The notes below the pieces were generated by a model. The model saw only the letters and a list, made by a program, of their open reading frames with translations. It did no database searches and was not told where the DNA came from. The position numbers and the translations under genes are program-made. From Euryarchaeota archaeon Ods02 (GTDB taxonomy: Archaea; Halobacteriota; Halobacteria; Halobacteriales; Halorutilaceae), in NCBI GenBank assembly GCA_028751075.1, contig JAQZDA010000004.1, positions 55,904-119,903 on the forward strand: a stretch of 64,000 bases of DNA, read 5' to 3'. Shown here one piece after another: positions 9,286-17,722 of the stretch (positions are counted from its first letter, which is position 1; each line of letters opens with the position of its first letter).

Positions 9286-9789
9286 AGCGCGGGCTCGGAC
9301 ACGGCGACACGGGTACAGCTTACATGGGGCTTCTTTGCACCTTGTTCTGACACAAGCTGTTCTGGCTTCTGAGGTAGGGTCTGTTACGTAGCTCCCGCTG
9401 TAGGTTGTTAGCAGCAAGAGGGGAAATCGCTGGGGAGTGGCTAGCTCGTCGTTTTGACGCGACGACCTATTACCTACGGACGTGGTGGCTCACGTCCTCA
9501 CTCCAAAGGAAGACGTGGGTGTACTAAAACCTTACGAGAAGGATATCATTTGTGATATTTGTGGATTCTTTGCTGGTATCATCAGAGGAGGGGGGTTCCT
9601 GGGTCACCATCACCCGTTGCCGGAGTTGTAGAGATCGTCAGAGCGACGCAACCGATACCTAATGTCTCCCTGTCACATGTCGAATCCCGGTCTAGAGATA
9701 CGTAGATTTCGGAGTTTGTGTAATCGAGATGGTAGCTCGGTGAGGACGAAACCGTTTTACTTCGCCGTGGTGTATTGGCGGCAGGACAA
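9286..9789. other. Gene-poor stretch with two nearby hairpins
   Basis: About 500 bases with no convincing gene on either strand. The only longer open frame, on the minus strand near 9582-9803, has no recognisable sequence and Ser/Thr-biased composition. Two inverted repeats lie close together: TCGTCG/CGACGA (9446-9465) and GGACGTG/CACGTCC (9478-9497). A further CACGTC...GACGTG pairing overlaps the second. Composition is lower in GC than the flanks, especially 9530-9790. It could be an RNA gene, a mobile-element remnant or a long intergenic spacer; no choice can be made from sequence alone. Confidence 0.5.
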
Positions 9790-9855
9790 ATGGAAAGCAG
9801 CAAAGCGAAGATGTTATCGGACCTGATAATCAGCAGCTCCTGGAGAGGGGGTTAA
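9790..9855 (+). CDS. Possible 21-residue leader ORF
   Basis: A short frame, MESSKAKMLSDLIISSSWRG plus one more Gly, ending in TAA four bases before the ATG of the next gene. A purine-rich stretch GGAGAGGGGG lies within its end and would serve as ribosome-binding site for the downstream gene. Spacing suggests a coupled leader peptide, but a frame this short can arise by chance. Confidence 0.25.
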   Translation: MESSKAKMLSDLIISSSWRGG

Positions 9856-9858
9856 CCT

Positions 9859-11064
9859 ATGGTGTTCAAGAAGCTACGTGATAGGCTATCTGGCAGTACT
9901 TCCTCCTCAGGAAGCTCGGAGGTCGTCATGCCGGGCGACTCCAAGGTCGTGAACAAGGTAAGCGGAGAGGTCGACCTCTCGAGGGAGGAGACGGAGGAGG
10001 TCGTCCGGAGGTTCCAGCAGTTCAGCTACTCGATGAAGGACATGATAGAGGAACAGGCGGTAGAGGGAGCGTCCGCTGCGGAGCAGGCGAAGGGAGAGGG
10101 CTCCCCCACCTTCATCTACACCGTCTACGAGAACGAAAGCGTCCTCGCGGTCGGGGGTGCGAAGACGATGATGCTCGGGCTCGCGGAGCAGCTCGACTAC
10201 GACAGCGTGGAGACGAAGGCCGTGACGCGAGCGCATCGGTTGGCGGCGCAGAACCTCGGTCTGGCGGAGCACATGGTGATGGACGACGTCTACATGGTCC
10301 CAAGGGATAGACGCTGGGGCGAGAACGTCGAGGAGCCACAGGAGGTTGAGAGGGTGAGGCAGAGTCGACAGCGTGACGGAGATGATGGAGCCGAGGTAGA
10401 GAGACGGCGTGAGCAGGTGGAGGATGTGCAGGAATCCGGCCACCGGCTGCAACTCCCCGAAGGACTCGCCGAAAGCCTCGACGTCGGCTCGGAGAGGGTA
10501 GTCGGCGTCGAAGTCACCGCGGACGGAGACGCGGTGGCGCTGGAGTTCGACCCGCGTAGAGCGAAGAAGACGGAGTGGGTGGCTGTTCTCGAACCCGGGG
10601 GTTCGATAGCCGTCCCCGCCGGCATCGCAGACGCCGTCGTCGTCGAGGACCAGGAGATATCCTGGAGGGCCTCCGATGGAGCGCTGACCGCGGTCAGGGA
10701 GAGTCTCTCAGAGCTACGTCCCGGCGGCGAAGAGGCGGTGAGGACCAGCCTTGTCGAGGACAACATCGAGGGAAGCTACCGCGCCACCCTGCCTAGCCGG
10801 CACGCGAACCAGGCAGGAGCGTACGAGGACGACACCGTCAGCCTCTACGTCGACGCCCACGACGGAGAGCTCTACCTCGTGGTCGCCGCCAGACACAACG
10901 AGTACACACCACTCGCAGTCGACGTAGAGAACATCGGTAGCACGGGCACAGATATGCTCAGCCTGACGCTGCCTGAACCCACTCCGGAGATGCTCGGCGT
11001 CGAAGGAGAGCAGCCCGTGGAGTGGTCGCTGTCGGGTGACAGGCTGGTCGGCGACGTAGTCTGA
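9859..11064 (+). CDS. Unrecognised protein with four AbrB-like strand repeats
   Basis: 401 residues, acidic, no signal peptide. I do not recognise the N-terminal half (residues 1-190), which has a polar Ser-rich start and an acidic, Arg-rich linker around 150-195. The C-terminal half contains four spaced copies of a pattern like the swapped-hairpin AbrB/SpoVT fold: HRLQLPEGLAESLDVG, GSIAVPAGIADAVVV, YRATLPSRHANQAGAYEDD and LSLTLPEPTPEMLGVEG. Each is followed by a Val-rich strand and a D/G turn. This suggests DNA binding or a structural beta repeat; both are inference. A strong purine-rich ribosome-binding site precedes the ATG. Confidence 0.65.
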   Translation: MVFKKLRDRLSGSTSSSGSSEVVMPGDSKVVNKVSGEVDLSREETEEVVRRFQQFSYSMKDMIEEQAVEGASAAEQAKGEGSPTFIYTVYENESVLAVGGAKTMMLGLAEQLDYDSVETKAVTRAHRLAAQNLGLAEHMVMDDVYMVPRDRRWGENVEEPQEVERVRQSRQRDGDDGAEVERRREQVEDVQESGHRLQLPEGLAESLDVGSERVVGVEVTADGDAVALEFDPRRAKKTEWVAVLEPGGSIAVPAGIADAVVVEDQEISWRASDGALTAVRESLSELRPGGEEAVRTSLVEDNIEGSYRATLPSRHANQAGAYEDDTVSLYVDAHDGELYLVVAARHNEYTPLAVDVENIGSTGTDMLSLTLPEPTPEMLGVEGEQPVEWSLSGDRLVGDVV

Positions 11065-11097
11065 AGCAACCACCTGATCTATCCCCCGCCCTTCACG

Positions 11098-11256
11098 CTA
11101 GAAAGCGAGGTGTTCTCGGCACATGTGCCTGGGTCTGCCGTCCTCGTAATGCGTCACCCCGACCTTGCCCGGCGTACCTCCACGATGTCCCTCCGTCTCC
11201 TCGGGTTCGAGGAAGACGTCGTCGCCGCAGACGTCACAGGTGACCTTCTTCGCCAT
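11098..11256 (-). CDS. Small zinc-finger-like protein
   Basis: 52 residues starting MAKKVTCDVCGDDVFLEPEE, with CxxC near the N-terminus and a later C-x-x-H in HMCREHLAF, consistent with one zinc site (C, C, C, H). The frame continues upstream, but the ATG at 11256 gives the compact zinc-protein form. Similar small CPxCG-type proteins are common in haloarchaea and often have regulatory or adaptor roles; the specific function is unknown. It faces away from its upstream neighbour and ends about 34 bases from the stop of the convergent AbrB-like-repeat gene. Confidence 0.65.
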   Translation of the reverse strand: MAKKVTCDVCGDDVFLEPEETEGHRGGTPGKVGVTHYEDGRPRHMCREHLAF

Positions 11257-11363
11257 GTGCGGAAATACGCATGCTAAAGGCTTAATCCTGACGACGTCTG
11301 ACAACCCCGCTTCCGGAGAGGTCCGGTGGTCCATGAAACACGATAATCAGTTGCATCGGTCGT

Positions 11364-11591
11364 TCAGTCGTCGGATAGATAGCTGTCGACGAAGGCGTAG
11401 ACGACTATCGCCGCCACCGTCGAACCGATCCAGCCTCCGGTCAACGTCAGCGTCGCCAGGAAAGCCAGCGCCGCGAGCAAGATCTGAATCCGGGGGAGGC
11501 GTAACCCCACGGCCTCCTTCCCGCGATCCCATCCACCATCAGATCCATCGACGTCGTCTGGACCCTCTTCCATCACGCCCACCTCTCCCAA
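11364..11591 (-). CDS. Small membrane protein
   Basis: 75 residues: an acidic Gly-rich head (about 1-30) followed by two closely spaced hydrophobic segments, around residues 36-50 (IQILLAALAFLATLTLTGG) and 54-70 (WIGSTVAAIVVYAFV). No family is recognised. Another frame overlaps on the same strand (11347-11532) but is Arg/Asp-rich without a coherent pattern. Lies downstream of the sdh operon on the same strand with about 80 bases between. Confidence 0.55.
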   Translation of the reverse strand: MGEVGVMEEGPDDVDGSDGGWDRGKEAVGLRLPRIQILLAALAFLATLTLTGGWIGSTVAAIVVYAFVDSYLSDD

Positions 11592-11673
11592 AGAGACGGT
11601 GATAGACGAAGGAAGAGGTCGGGAGACAAGTCAGAAGACGGAGAAGTTTCGCAGGAGACCACTTCAGACGAAC

Positions 11674-13353
11674 CTAGTAGCTGCGTACCTTGGGCTCGTA
11701 CTTCTTGATCTCGACGTCCTCGTACTCCACGCGTGGTCCGTCGTCGCCGGGGTAGACGAGCGTGTGCTTCAGCCAGTTCTCGTCGTCGCGCTCCTGATGT
11801 TCGTACCTCCAGTGAGCGCCCCGGGATTCGTCACGTTCGAGCGCGCCGAGGGTGATGGCTTCCGCGCAGTCGATGATGCTCCGGAGCTCCAGCGCCTGCA
11901 CGAGGTCGGTGTTGAAGGTGTCGCTGGTGTCGTGGACGTTCACGCTCTCGTAACGTTCGCGGGCGTCGCGCACAATCTCCAGCGCCTCCTCCAGACCTTC
12001 CTCACTTCGGAAGACGTTCACGTGCTCGGTCATCGCCTCCTGGACGTCCGCACGTATCTCGCTCTGATGTTCGCCGCCGCTGCGGTCCTTCAGCTCCTCC
12101 ACGCGGCTCTGTTCCTCAGCGACAACGTCTTCGACGGCGGACTTCGAGGTGTTCGTCAGGTGGTTTTCGGCGGCGTGGCGGCCGCTGCGTTTACCGAACA
12201 CCACGAGCTCCAGCAGTGCGTTGCCGCCGAGGCGGTTGGCGCCGTGCACGCTGACACATGCGGCTTCGCCGACGGCGTACATCCCCGGTAGCTCCGTCGC
12301 ACCGTGGCTGTCGCAGGCGATTCCGCCCATGATGTAGTGCTGGCCGGGCTTCACCGGTATCGGCTCCGTCACCGGGTCGACGTCCTCGAAGTCACGCGCT
12401 AGCTCGAGTATCTGCGCGAGGCGTTCCTCTATCTTCTCCTCGCCGAAATGCGTGAGGTCGAGGTGGACGCAGCCGTCCTCGAAACCCCTTCCTTCCTCGA
12501 CCTCCGTGAGCTCCGCGCGGCTGACTACGTCGCGGCTCGCGAGCTCGCCGTCGTTGGGGGCGTACCCGCGTTCGAACATGAACCGTTCGCCCTCGCTGTT
12601 GTACAGTATCCCGCCTTCTCCGCGGCAGCCCTCCGTGATGAGGATACCCGTCGACGGCAGCGTCGTCGGATGGAACTGCACGAACTCCATGTCCTCCATG
12701 GGTACGCCGGCGCGGTAGGCGATTGACATGCCGTCGCCGGTGCAGCTGACGGCGTTCGTGGTGTGGCTGAACACCTCTCCGACGCCTCCTGTTGCGAAGA
12801 TGGTGGCGCCGGCCTGGAAGCCTTCGACGCGTCCCGTCTGTATGTCGACGGCGACTACGCCGTGACACTCTCCGTCTTCCTTGACGGCGCGGGTGACGTA
12901 GTACTCGTCGTAGACGGTGATGCCGCGTTTCATCACCTGCTCGTACAGGGTGTGCAGGAGCATGTGGCCGGTCTTGTCGCTGGCGTACGTCGTCCTGGGG
13001 AACGACAGCCCGCCGAACGCCCGCTGCGCCATCCTGCCGTCTTCGTCCCTGCTGAACGCCATCCCCATGTTCTCCAGTCGGACTACCTCACTGGGGGCGT
13101 CCTCCGTCATCGCTTCGATGGCGTCCTGGTCGCCGATGTAGTCGCTGCCTTTCACGGTGTCGTAGGCGTGGTCCTCCCAGTCGTCCTCGTCCTTCAGCGC
13201 GGCGTTGATTCCGCCTTCGGCGGCGCCCGTGTGCGAACGCACGGGATGTAGCTTGGTGACCAATGCGACGTCGGCGCCTTCCTCGTGTGCGGCGATGGCT
13301 GCGCGTAAGCCTGCGCCACCTGCTCCGACTACGATGACTTCGTGGCTGTGCAT
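11674..13353 (-). CDS. sdhA: Succinate dehydrogenase flavoprotein subunit
   Basis: 559 residues. The FAD-binding catalytic subunit oxidising succinate to fumarate. N-terminal EVIVVGAGGAGLRAAIAA is the dinucleotide fold; SHTGAAEGGINAAL includes the covalent-FAD histidine. The substrate loop is HPTTLPSTGILITEGCRGEG, and GMYAVGEAACVSVHGANRLG is the conserved second FAD contact. It is the last gene of the sdhC-D-B-A operon on the minus strand, one base after sdhB. Confidence 0.97.
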   Translation of the reverse strand: MHSHEVIVVGAGGAGLRAAIAAHEEGADVALVTKLHPVRSHTGAAEGGINAALKDEDDWEDHAYDTVKGSDYIGDQDAIEAMTEDAPSEVVRLENMGMAFSRDEDGRMAQRAFGGLSFPRTTYASDKTGHMLLHTLYEQVMKRGITVYDEYYVTRAVKEDGECHGVVAVDIQTGRVEGFQAGATIFATGGVGEVFSHTTNAVSCTGDGMSIAYRAGVPMEDMEFVQFHPTTLPSTGILITEGCRGEGGILYNSEGERFMFERGYAPNDGELASRDVVSRAELTEVEEGRGFEDGCVHLDLTHFGEEKIEERLAQILELARDFEDVDPVTEPIPVKPGQHYIMGGIACDSHGATELPGMYAVGEAACVSVHGANRLGGNALLELVVFGKRSGRHAAENHLTNTSKSAVEDVVAEEQSRVEELKDRSGGEHQSEIRADVQEAMTEHVNVFRSEEGLEEALEIVRDARERYESVNVHDTSDTFNTDLVQALELRSIIDCAEAITLGALERDESRGAHWRYEHQERDDENWLKHTLVYPGDDGPRVEYEDVEIKKYEPKVRSY

Positions 13354-13354
13354 C

Positions 13355-14125
13355 CTATCGCCTCCAGAAAGCTAGCTTCTGCTTGGTTGCGTCGCGCGAC
13401 ATCTCCATTATAGCCTCCGTCGGACTGATACCCTTCGGACATACCTCGGTGCAGTTGAACTGCGTGTGACACCGGTAGATACCGTGTGCATCCTCCAGCA
13501 GCCGGAGTCTGTTCTTCCGGGCTTCCTCGCCCTCGCGTTCGTCTTTGTAGAACCTGTAGGCTTTCGCGAGCGCCGCCGGACCCTTGAACCGGTCGTCCGT
13601 TCCCGCGGGACTGCAGCTCGACGTGCATGCGCCGCACCAGATGCAGTCGAGCACGGTGTCGATGTTCTTCCGGTTCTCCGGACTCTGCAGGAACTCCTCC
13701 CCTGTCTCGGGTTCGTGGCTCGGCTGGAACCACGGTTCGACCGCCTCCATCCGGTCGTAGAACCCCTCCATGTCGACGACGAGGTCGCGGATGACGTCGA
13801 ACCGCGGCAGAGGTTCGACCTTCACGGGTTCCCCAACCTCCTTCACCAGGGTGTTGCAGGCGAGACGTTGTTTGCCGTTGATGTACAGTGCGTCGCTGCC
13901 GCACCGCGCCATCCTGCAACTGTGTCGGACGGTGAGGGAGGCGTCCTCCGTGTCCCGTATCTCTATCAATGCGTCGAGCACCGTCGTGCCTTCCTCGGCG
14001 TCGACGGTGTAGCTCTCGAACCGTGGTTCGTCGTCTTCCTCTGGTACGTACCGGAAGACCTCTAGCTCCACCGATCCAACCTCCGTCGCCGCGTCAGCTT
14101 CGGATTCTGTCTGTGTTGTAGCCAT
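13355..14125 (-). CDS. sdhB: Succinate dehydrogenase iron-sulfur subunit
   Basis: About 256 residues from ATG 14125, which has a GAGGTGA ribosome-binding site 8 bases upstream; a GTG at 14137 would add four residues. It carries three clusters: CRMARCGSDALYINGKQRL followed by Ala-Cys for 2Fe-2S (third ligand position is Asp, as in E. coli SdhB), CIWCGACTSSC for 4Fe-4S, and CHTQFNCTEVCPKG for the 3Fe-4S side. It moves electrons from the flavoprotein to the quinone site formed with SdhC/D. Confidence 0.96.
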   Translation of the reverse strand: MATTQTESEADAATEVGSVELEVFRYVPEEDDEPRFESYTVDAEEGTTVLDALIEIRDTEDASLTVRHSCRMARCGSDALYINGKQRLACNTLVKEVGEPVKVEPLPRFDVIRDLVVDMEGFYDRMEAVEPWFQPSHEPETGEEFLQSPENRKNIDTVLDCIWCGACTSSCSPAGTDDRFKGPAALAKAYRFYKDEREGEEARKNRLRLLEDAHGIYRCHTQFNCTEVCPKGISPTEAIMEMSRDATKQKLAFWRR

Positions 14126-14138
14126 ATCTTGGTTCACC

Positions 14139-14555
14139 TCAGGGTGCGAAGAAAGCGTAGAATATCAGAACACCTTGTATCAGCAGTACGACGCTCAAGA
14201 CCGTGAAGAAGTACCGGCTGAGGCGTTCTATCTTCTCTCCGGGGTTCTGTTCGACGACGATGTTGTGGACGCCGTACATGCCGTGGAAGACTGAGAACGC
14301 CAGCAGCAGGAGTGCGCTCGCCTGATACATGACGGCGCTCATGTCGATGGTGACGGGTATCACGTGGTCGCCTTCTATCAATCCGTATGTGATCCTGTCG
14401 ACGGTGTTGGCTGCGGTGACGTTCGTCGCTCCTACTATGAAGTGCTGTACCGCGAAGTGGAAGCCCAGCAGGAATATCAGGCCTACGCCCGTCACCCGCT
14501 GCAGCAGCCACATGTTCGACGTCGAAGGAAGCAGTTTGTTTTCTTTTTCTGTCAT
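14139..14555 (-). CDS. sdhD: Succinate dehydrogenase membrane subunit D
   Basis: 138 residues with three hydrophobic segments (around 20-44, 72-92, 113-135). The WLLQRVTGVGLIFLLGFHFA block near the start is the typical quinone/heme-region helix of the sdhC/sdhD family, with conserved Arg and His. Lies between sdhC (7-base gap) and sdhB, all on the minus strand. Anchors the complex and helps form the quinone site. Confidence 0.88.
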   Translation of the reverse strand: MTEKENKLLPSTSNMWLLQRVTGVGLIFLLGFHFAVQHFIVGATNVTAANTVDRITYGLIEGDHVIPVTIDMSAVMYQASALLLLAFSVFHGMYGVHNIVVEQNPGEKIERLSRYFFTVLSVVLLIQGVLIFYAFFAP

Positions 14556-14562
14556 CTTTGTT

Positions 14563-14967
14563 TCACCCCAGTAGGAAGAACGGCGCGCTAGCTACGACGA
14601 TGGCGAAGCTCAGGGCGACGCTGAGGTAGAACAGCTGCTCCTGTATCTCGAGGCCTCGCATCATGTCGAACAGTACTATCCTTGTTCCGTTGAGAGCGTG
14701 GAAGACGAAAGCCGCGAACAGCCCGAGCTCCATGACGTGTATCACCTTCGGCGCAGCTATCGCCTGCATGACCTCGGTGTACGTCTCGTGGCCCATCCAG
14801 TACCCTGTGCTGAGCACGAAGAGATGCATGACGAGGTAGAAAGACAGCACGAGCCCGGTGAACCTGTGGAGGTAGAAAGCCCACATGCCACCCATCCAGT
14901 CCTTCCACCGGGATGGGTCCTCTATCAGGCCCCGGCTGTACGTCTCCACCCTGGTATCCTTGCTCAT
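14563..14967 (-). CDS. sdhC: Succinate dehydrogenase cytochrome b subunit
   Basis: 134 residues from ATG 14967; a longer in-frame version upstream is rejected because it runs into the promoter. WAFYLHRFTGLVLSFYLVMH is the signature helix with the heme-ligand His and substrate-side Arg. Three membrane segments are visible (about 33-55, 75-95, 112-132). First gene of the operon; a TATA box about 28 bases upstream implies a leaderless transcript, which is common in haloarchaea. Confidence 0.9.
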   Translation of the reverse strand: MSKDTRVETYSRGLIEDPSRWKDWMGGMWAFYLHRFTGLVLSFYLVMHLFVLSTGYWMGHETYTEVMQAIAAPKVIHVMELGLFAAFVFHALNGTRIVLFDMMRGLEIQEQLFYLSVALSFAIVVASAPFFLLG

Positions 14968-14988
14968 CCGTGACGAAACTTGTCGACG

Positions 14989-15001
14989 GCAGTTATATGG
15001 T
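14989..15001 (-). promoter_or_regulatory. TATA promoter of the sdh operon
   Basis: On the minus strand the bases read ACCATATAACTG, an archaeal TATA element centred about 28 bases before the sdhC ATG. The preceding A-rich bases (CCAAAAATAAA) fit a TFB recognition element. Spacing predicts transcription starting at or a few bases before the ATG. Confidence 0.6.
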
Positions 15002-15123
15002 TTTATTTTTGGTTCAGAAGCGGTCTCCCTGACTCCGTCAATCTCCAAGTCCGAGAGCTCCGGTTACTTCAGCCGACGTCGCCGTCTCCCGACAGCCTAC
15101 GCCATCCAGCTGAGTCTATACCG

Positions 15124-15450
15124 TCAGGCTTCGGCTTTCTCCTCGTCTTCGAAGGCGTCCACGCGGTTCTGGAGAAGCTCCTGGAGGTAGGCTTCGTCGT
15201 CCATCTCCTCCGGAGTGTCGAGATCTCTGAACGACACCGCTCCATCCGTGCGTTCCTCGTCGAGAGCGAGGTCGTACACCGTCGCCTCTATCACTCGGTT
15301 CGCCCAGTCGAACACCTGCAGCACCCAGACGCCGTCATCCGGGGTCCTGTAGACACCCGCCATCAGGTTGTCGTGAGTGTCTCGGGCGACGGGTTCCGTA
15401 GTCTCCGGCAGCAGTTCGTCGTCTACCTCCGCTGGATCCTTGTTGACCAT
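15124..15450 (-). CDS. Hypothetical acidic protein
   Basis: 108 residues, very acidic, soluble, no signal or membrane segment. A central stretch GVWVLQVFDWANRVIEATVYDLA suggests a small alpha-beta domain (given here in two parts: GVWVLQVFDW then ANRVIEATVYDLA). Resembles short conserved haloarchaeal proteins of unknown role, but I cannot name a family. Lies upstream of sdhC on the same strand, separated by about 150 bases and a promoter, so it is probably a separate unit. Confidence 0.6.
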   Translation of the reverse strand: MVNKDPAEVDDELLPETTEPVARDTHDNLMAGVYRTPDDGVWVLQVFDWANRVIEATVYDLALDEERTDGAVSFRDLDTPEEMDDEAYLQELLQNRVDAFEDEEKAEA

Positions 15451-15510
15451 GGTTGAAACTGTCTACGCGTGGCTTTCAACCCTGTGGTAGCCGCGCGGCT
15501 GCGGAGGCGT

Positions 15511-15711
15511 TCAGCTCTCTTCGACGGCGTCGGGGTCGTCGACCGCGTAGCCCTCGGACGCCGCGGTGTCTAGCTCTCTTCCGACGTCCCACGGAAGGTA
15601 GGGGCCGAGAGCCATGACGGCCATGATCACCATCAAGACGGCGAGCAGTACACCGGCCGCCAGCGACGTCAGGTCGACCGCTGTCTCCGTAAGCTGAAGT
15701 ATCACGGACAT
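15511..15711 (-). CDS. Small membrane protein
   Basis: 66 residues with one long hydrophobic stretch (about residues 16-38, LAAGVLLAVLMVIMAVMALG) and an acidic tail ending VDDPDAVEES. No family recognised. Another frame overlaps on the same strand but is Arg-rich and not protein-like. Similar one-helix proteins with acidic tails are frequent in haloarchaea. Confidence 0.55.
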   Translation of the reverse strand: MSVILQLTETAVDLTSLAAGVLLAVLMVIMAVMALGPYLPWDVGRELDTAASEGYAVDDPDAVEES

Positions 15712-15811
15712 ATCTGTCGCCGGTTCGTTGTTCCTCCAATGGTTTCAATAAATCGGTTCAACCTGCCGTTTAACCGATGCAGGTACCACGCGAAGAAAGC
15801 AGGGTTGAGCG

Positions 15812-16954
15812 TCAGACGGTGAACTCGACGGCGGACATGCTGACGAACGCCGTCTCGTAACCCATGTGCCGGCTGACCTGCGGCGGCGTGCCGAAGCTTA
15901 TCTCCACGCTGTCACCCGGCTCCAGCGCCTCGTCTCCGTGGTAGTGGAATCCGAGGTCCGGGTGGATGCGAGGGCTTAACCCTCCGTCGAACACCGTGGA
16001 GCCATCCCTCGTCACCTCCGCGGACAACGCAGCCATCGGCAGCGGGTATCGGTTGTACGGCGTCCGAAGCGACACCGCCAGTCCTTCGTCGTGGTCGACC
16101 AAGACCACTTCGGCGTCTCCGCTAGAACCTACGCCGACTACGGACCCTGGGAAACCGGCCTCCCGCGGAGTACGCGAGACAGGATGTCCGTGGTGGTGGT
16201 CGTCGTCTTCGCCTTCGCCGGCGCCCTGATCGTTATGGCCGTCGTCACCGTGGCCTGCGTCGCCCATTCCATGCATCCTCTCGTGGAGCGTGTCCGCGCC
16301 GACGGCGCCGGGTTCCCCGCGTTCCTCCAGTCCGACGCAGTCGAGGCTGTCTACGTGGCTGGAGCGGTAGTCGAAGGACGCGGTGAAGGTCTCCGGCTCC
16401 TGGAACCTGCCTGCGTAGTCGCCGGCGAGCTCGACGTCGACGGGGGGTACGGTGACCTCGACCTCGGTCTCACCGACCTGATGGAGGGTTACGTTGTCGC
16501 CGAAGTGGACGCCCATCTGCTGCGAGATCATCGGCCACGTCCCGCCTTCGGTGACCGTGGACTCCCCCTGAGTCACCGTCACAGACGGCCCCGTGTCCAC
16601 GGGTATCACGCGCCCGGATTCCTGATCCCAGACCACGCACATGAGATGGATGTGTCCGCTGGCGTCGACGCGTTCGACGCGGCTGCCGGACGTCGTCCAG
16701 AAGGGATGCGGGAAGGTGTACGCGAGCGTGACGCTGTAGTCGTCGCCGTGCAGCGTGTCTATCGTCTGCATCCCGTCGACGTGAGTGGGGTGGTAGACCG
16801 CGGTGGGTGGGTCCTGCGGAAGCGTGTCGTAGCACTCCAGGGCTTCGACGGCTTCCTCCCGCCGCTGCATAGCGCGGTAGGTGAGGAAGCCGCCGAACGC
16901 GGTGCCGCCGACGGCTACGCCGCCAGCGAGCAGAAGGAGGTCCCTCCGCGTCAT
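15812..16954 (-). CDS. Tat-exported DUF7350 / iron-transporter-like protein
   Basis: 380 residues from ATG 16954, which has a GGAGG five bases upstream; ATG 16966 is an alternative. The N-terminus TRRDLLLLAGGVAVGG is a Tat signal. The core (HPTHVDGM, YTFPHPFWTTSG, GHIHLMCVVWD, TWPMISQQMGVHFGDN) matches the haloarchaeal DUF7350 group related to Tp34/P19-like iron-binding proteins. A His- and Asp-rich linker (about 250-290, with DDDHHHGH) and RTPYNRYPLPMAALSAE follow. It is probably a surface metal-binding protein; the metal is not established. The frame upstream runs into tRNA-His and is not coding there. Confidence 0.75.
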   Translation of the reverse strand: MTRRDLLLLAGGVAVGGTAFGGFLTYRAMQRREEAVEALECYDTLPQDPPTAVYHPTHVDGMQTIDTLHGDDYSVTLAYTFPHPFWTTSGSRVERVDASGHIHLMCVVWDQESGRVIPVDTGPSVTVTQGESTVTEGGTWPMISQQMGVHFGDNVTLHQVGETEVEVTVPPVDVELAGDYAGRFQEPETFTASFDYRSSHVDSLDCVGLEERGEPGAVGADTLHERMHGMGDAGHGDDGHNDQGAGEGEDDDHHHGHPVSRTPREAGFPGSVVGVGSSGDAEVVLVDHDEGLAVSLRTPYNRYPLPMAALSAEVTRDGSTVFDGGLSPRIHPDLGFHYHGDEALEPGDSVEISFGTPPQVSRHMGYETAFVSMSAVEFTV

Positions 16955-17065
16955 CTCGTCCTCCATCGTGTATCCGGGTTGGCTGCAGCTCTGGATAGGG
17001 GTTGTGGTACGGAGGTCGAAGGAATCTGAACGAAGGTCCAGCAGAACATAAGCTGAACTGGTTTG

Positions 17066-17138
17066 GGCCGGGACCGAGAATCGAACCCGGGTCTTGGCCT
17101 CCACAAGGCCAAAGGATGACCATTACCCCACCCCGGCC
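17066..17138 (-). tRNA. tRNA-His (GUG)
   Basis: A full cloverleaf can be drawn on the minus strand. The acceptor stem is GCCGGGG/TCCCGGC, the D stem GGGT/ATCC and the anticodon stem TGGCC/GGCCA around loop TTGTGGA (anticodon GTG). The T stem is CCGGG/CTCGG with loop TTCGATT. A G at position -1 (17138) faces discriminator C73 (17066), the identity pair of tRNA-His. CCA is not encoded and no intron is seen. Confidence 0.96.
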
Positions 17139-17208
17139 ACACGTTATTTTGTAATCTATATTCGGGTAAAAGCGTGTCGATAAAGTAGCGAAAATACGAA
17201 GAAAGGGT

Positions 17209-17685
17209 ATGGATGTAGTGCTATCCGTCGCTATCCTTCTCCTGGTTCTAGGGATCGTCCTGAGCGTGATTCCAGGTTTACCTGGAGCGGTGTTCACGCT
17301 CGGCGGCCTGCTGTTCTACTGGTGGCAGACTGGGGAGCCCGGTGCTATCGCATTCGTCGTTCTCGTTCTGATCGCGGTCACTGCCATCGTGATAGACTAC
17401 CTCGCGGGTGCGGCGTCGGCTCGCGCCGGGGGTGCGTCCCTCACCACTACGTTGGTCGCCGGTGTCGCCGGTTTCGTTCTGATCTTCGTTCTCGGCCCCC
17501 TAGGTTTCCTTCTCGGTACCGGTGGCGTGGTCTTCGTCGTGGAGTTCGCCAGCAACCGCGACGTCCGCGAGAGCGCGCGGGCTGCCTTCTACACGACCGT
17601 AGGCATAGCGGTCTCCACCGTATTTCGGGTTCTGCTGAACGTACTGGTGCTGATCCTGTTCCTGCTGTTAGTCGTCGTGTTATAG
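17209..17685 (+). CDS. DUF456 family membrane protein
   Basis: 158 residues, almost entirely hydrophobic, with about four membrane segments. The N-terminal VLGIVLSVIPGLPGAVFTLGG and the Gly-rich LGPLGFLLGTGGVVFVVEF loops are typical of DUF456, a glycine-zipper-containing family of unknown role. It ends with a helix of Val/Leu. It is divergent from tRNA-His; about 37 bases separate it from the next gene on the same strand. Confidence 0.8.
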   Translation: MDVVLSVAILLLVLGIVLSVIPGLPGAVFTLGGLLFYWWQTGEPGAIAFVVLVLIAVTAIVIDYLAGAASARAGGASLTTTLVAGVAGFVLIFVLGPLGFLLGTGGVVFVVEFASNRDVRESARAAFYTTVGIAVSTVFRVLLNVLVLILFLLLVVVL

Positions 17686-17722
17686 CGGAACCCTTTACGC
17701 TCACCGCGTAAGACCTGATACT

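Noticed and set aside
9582..9803. Minus-strand frame of 73 codons in the gene-poor gap
   Set aside because: Ser/Thr-biased sequence, no ribosome-binding site and no family pattern.
11599..12291. Plus-strand frame opposite the end of sdhA
   Set aside because: Antisense to a strongly conserved gene and without recognisable sequence.
15966..17029. Plus-strand open frames opposite the DUF7350 gene
   Set aside because: The minus strand has a Tat signal and recognisable family blocks; the plus-strand frames are shadows caused by high GC.
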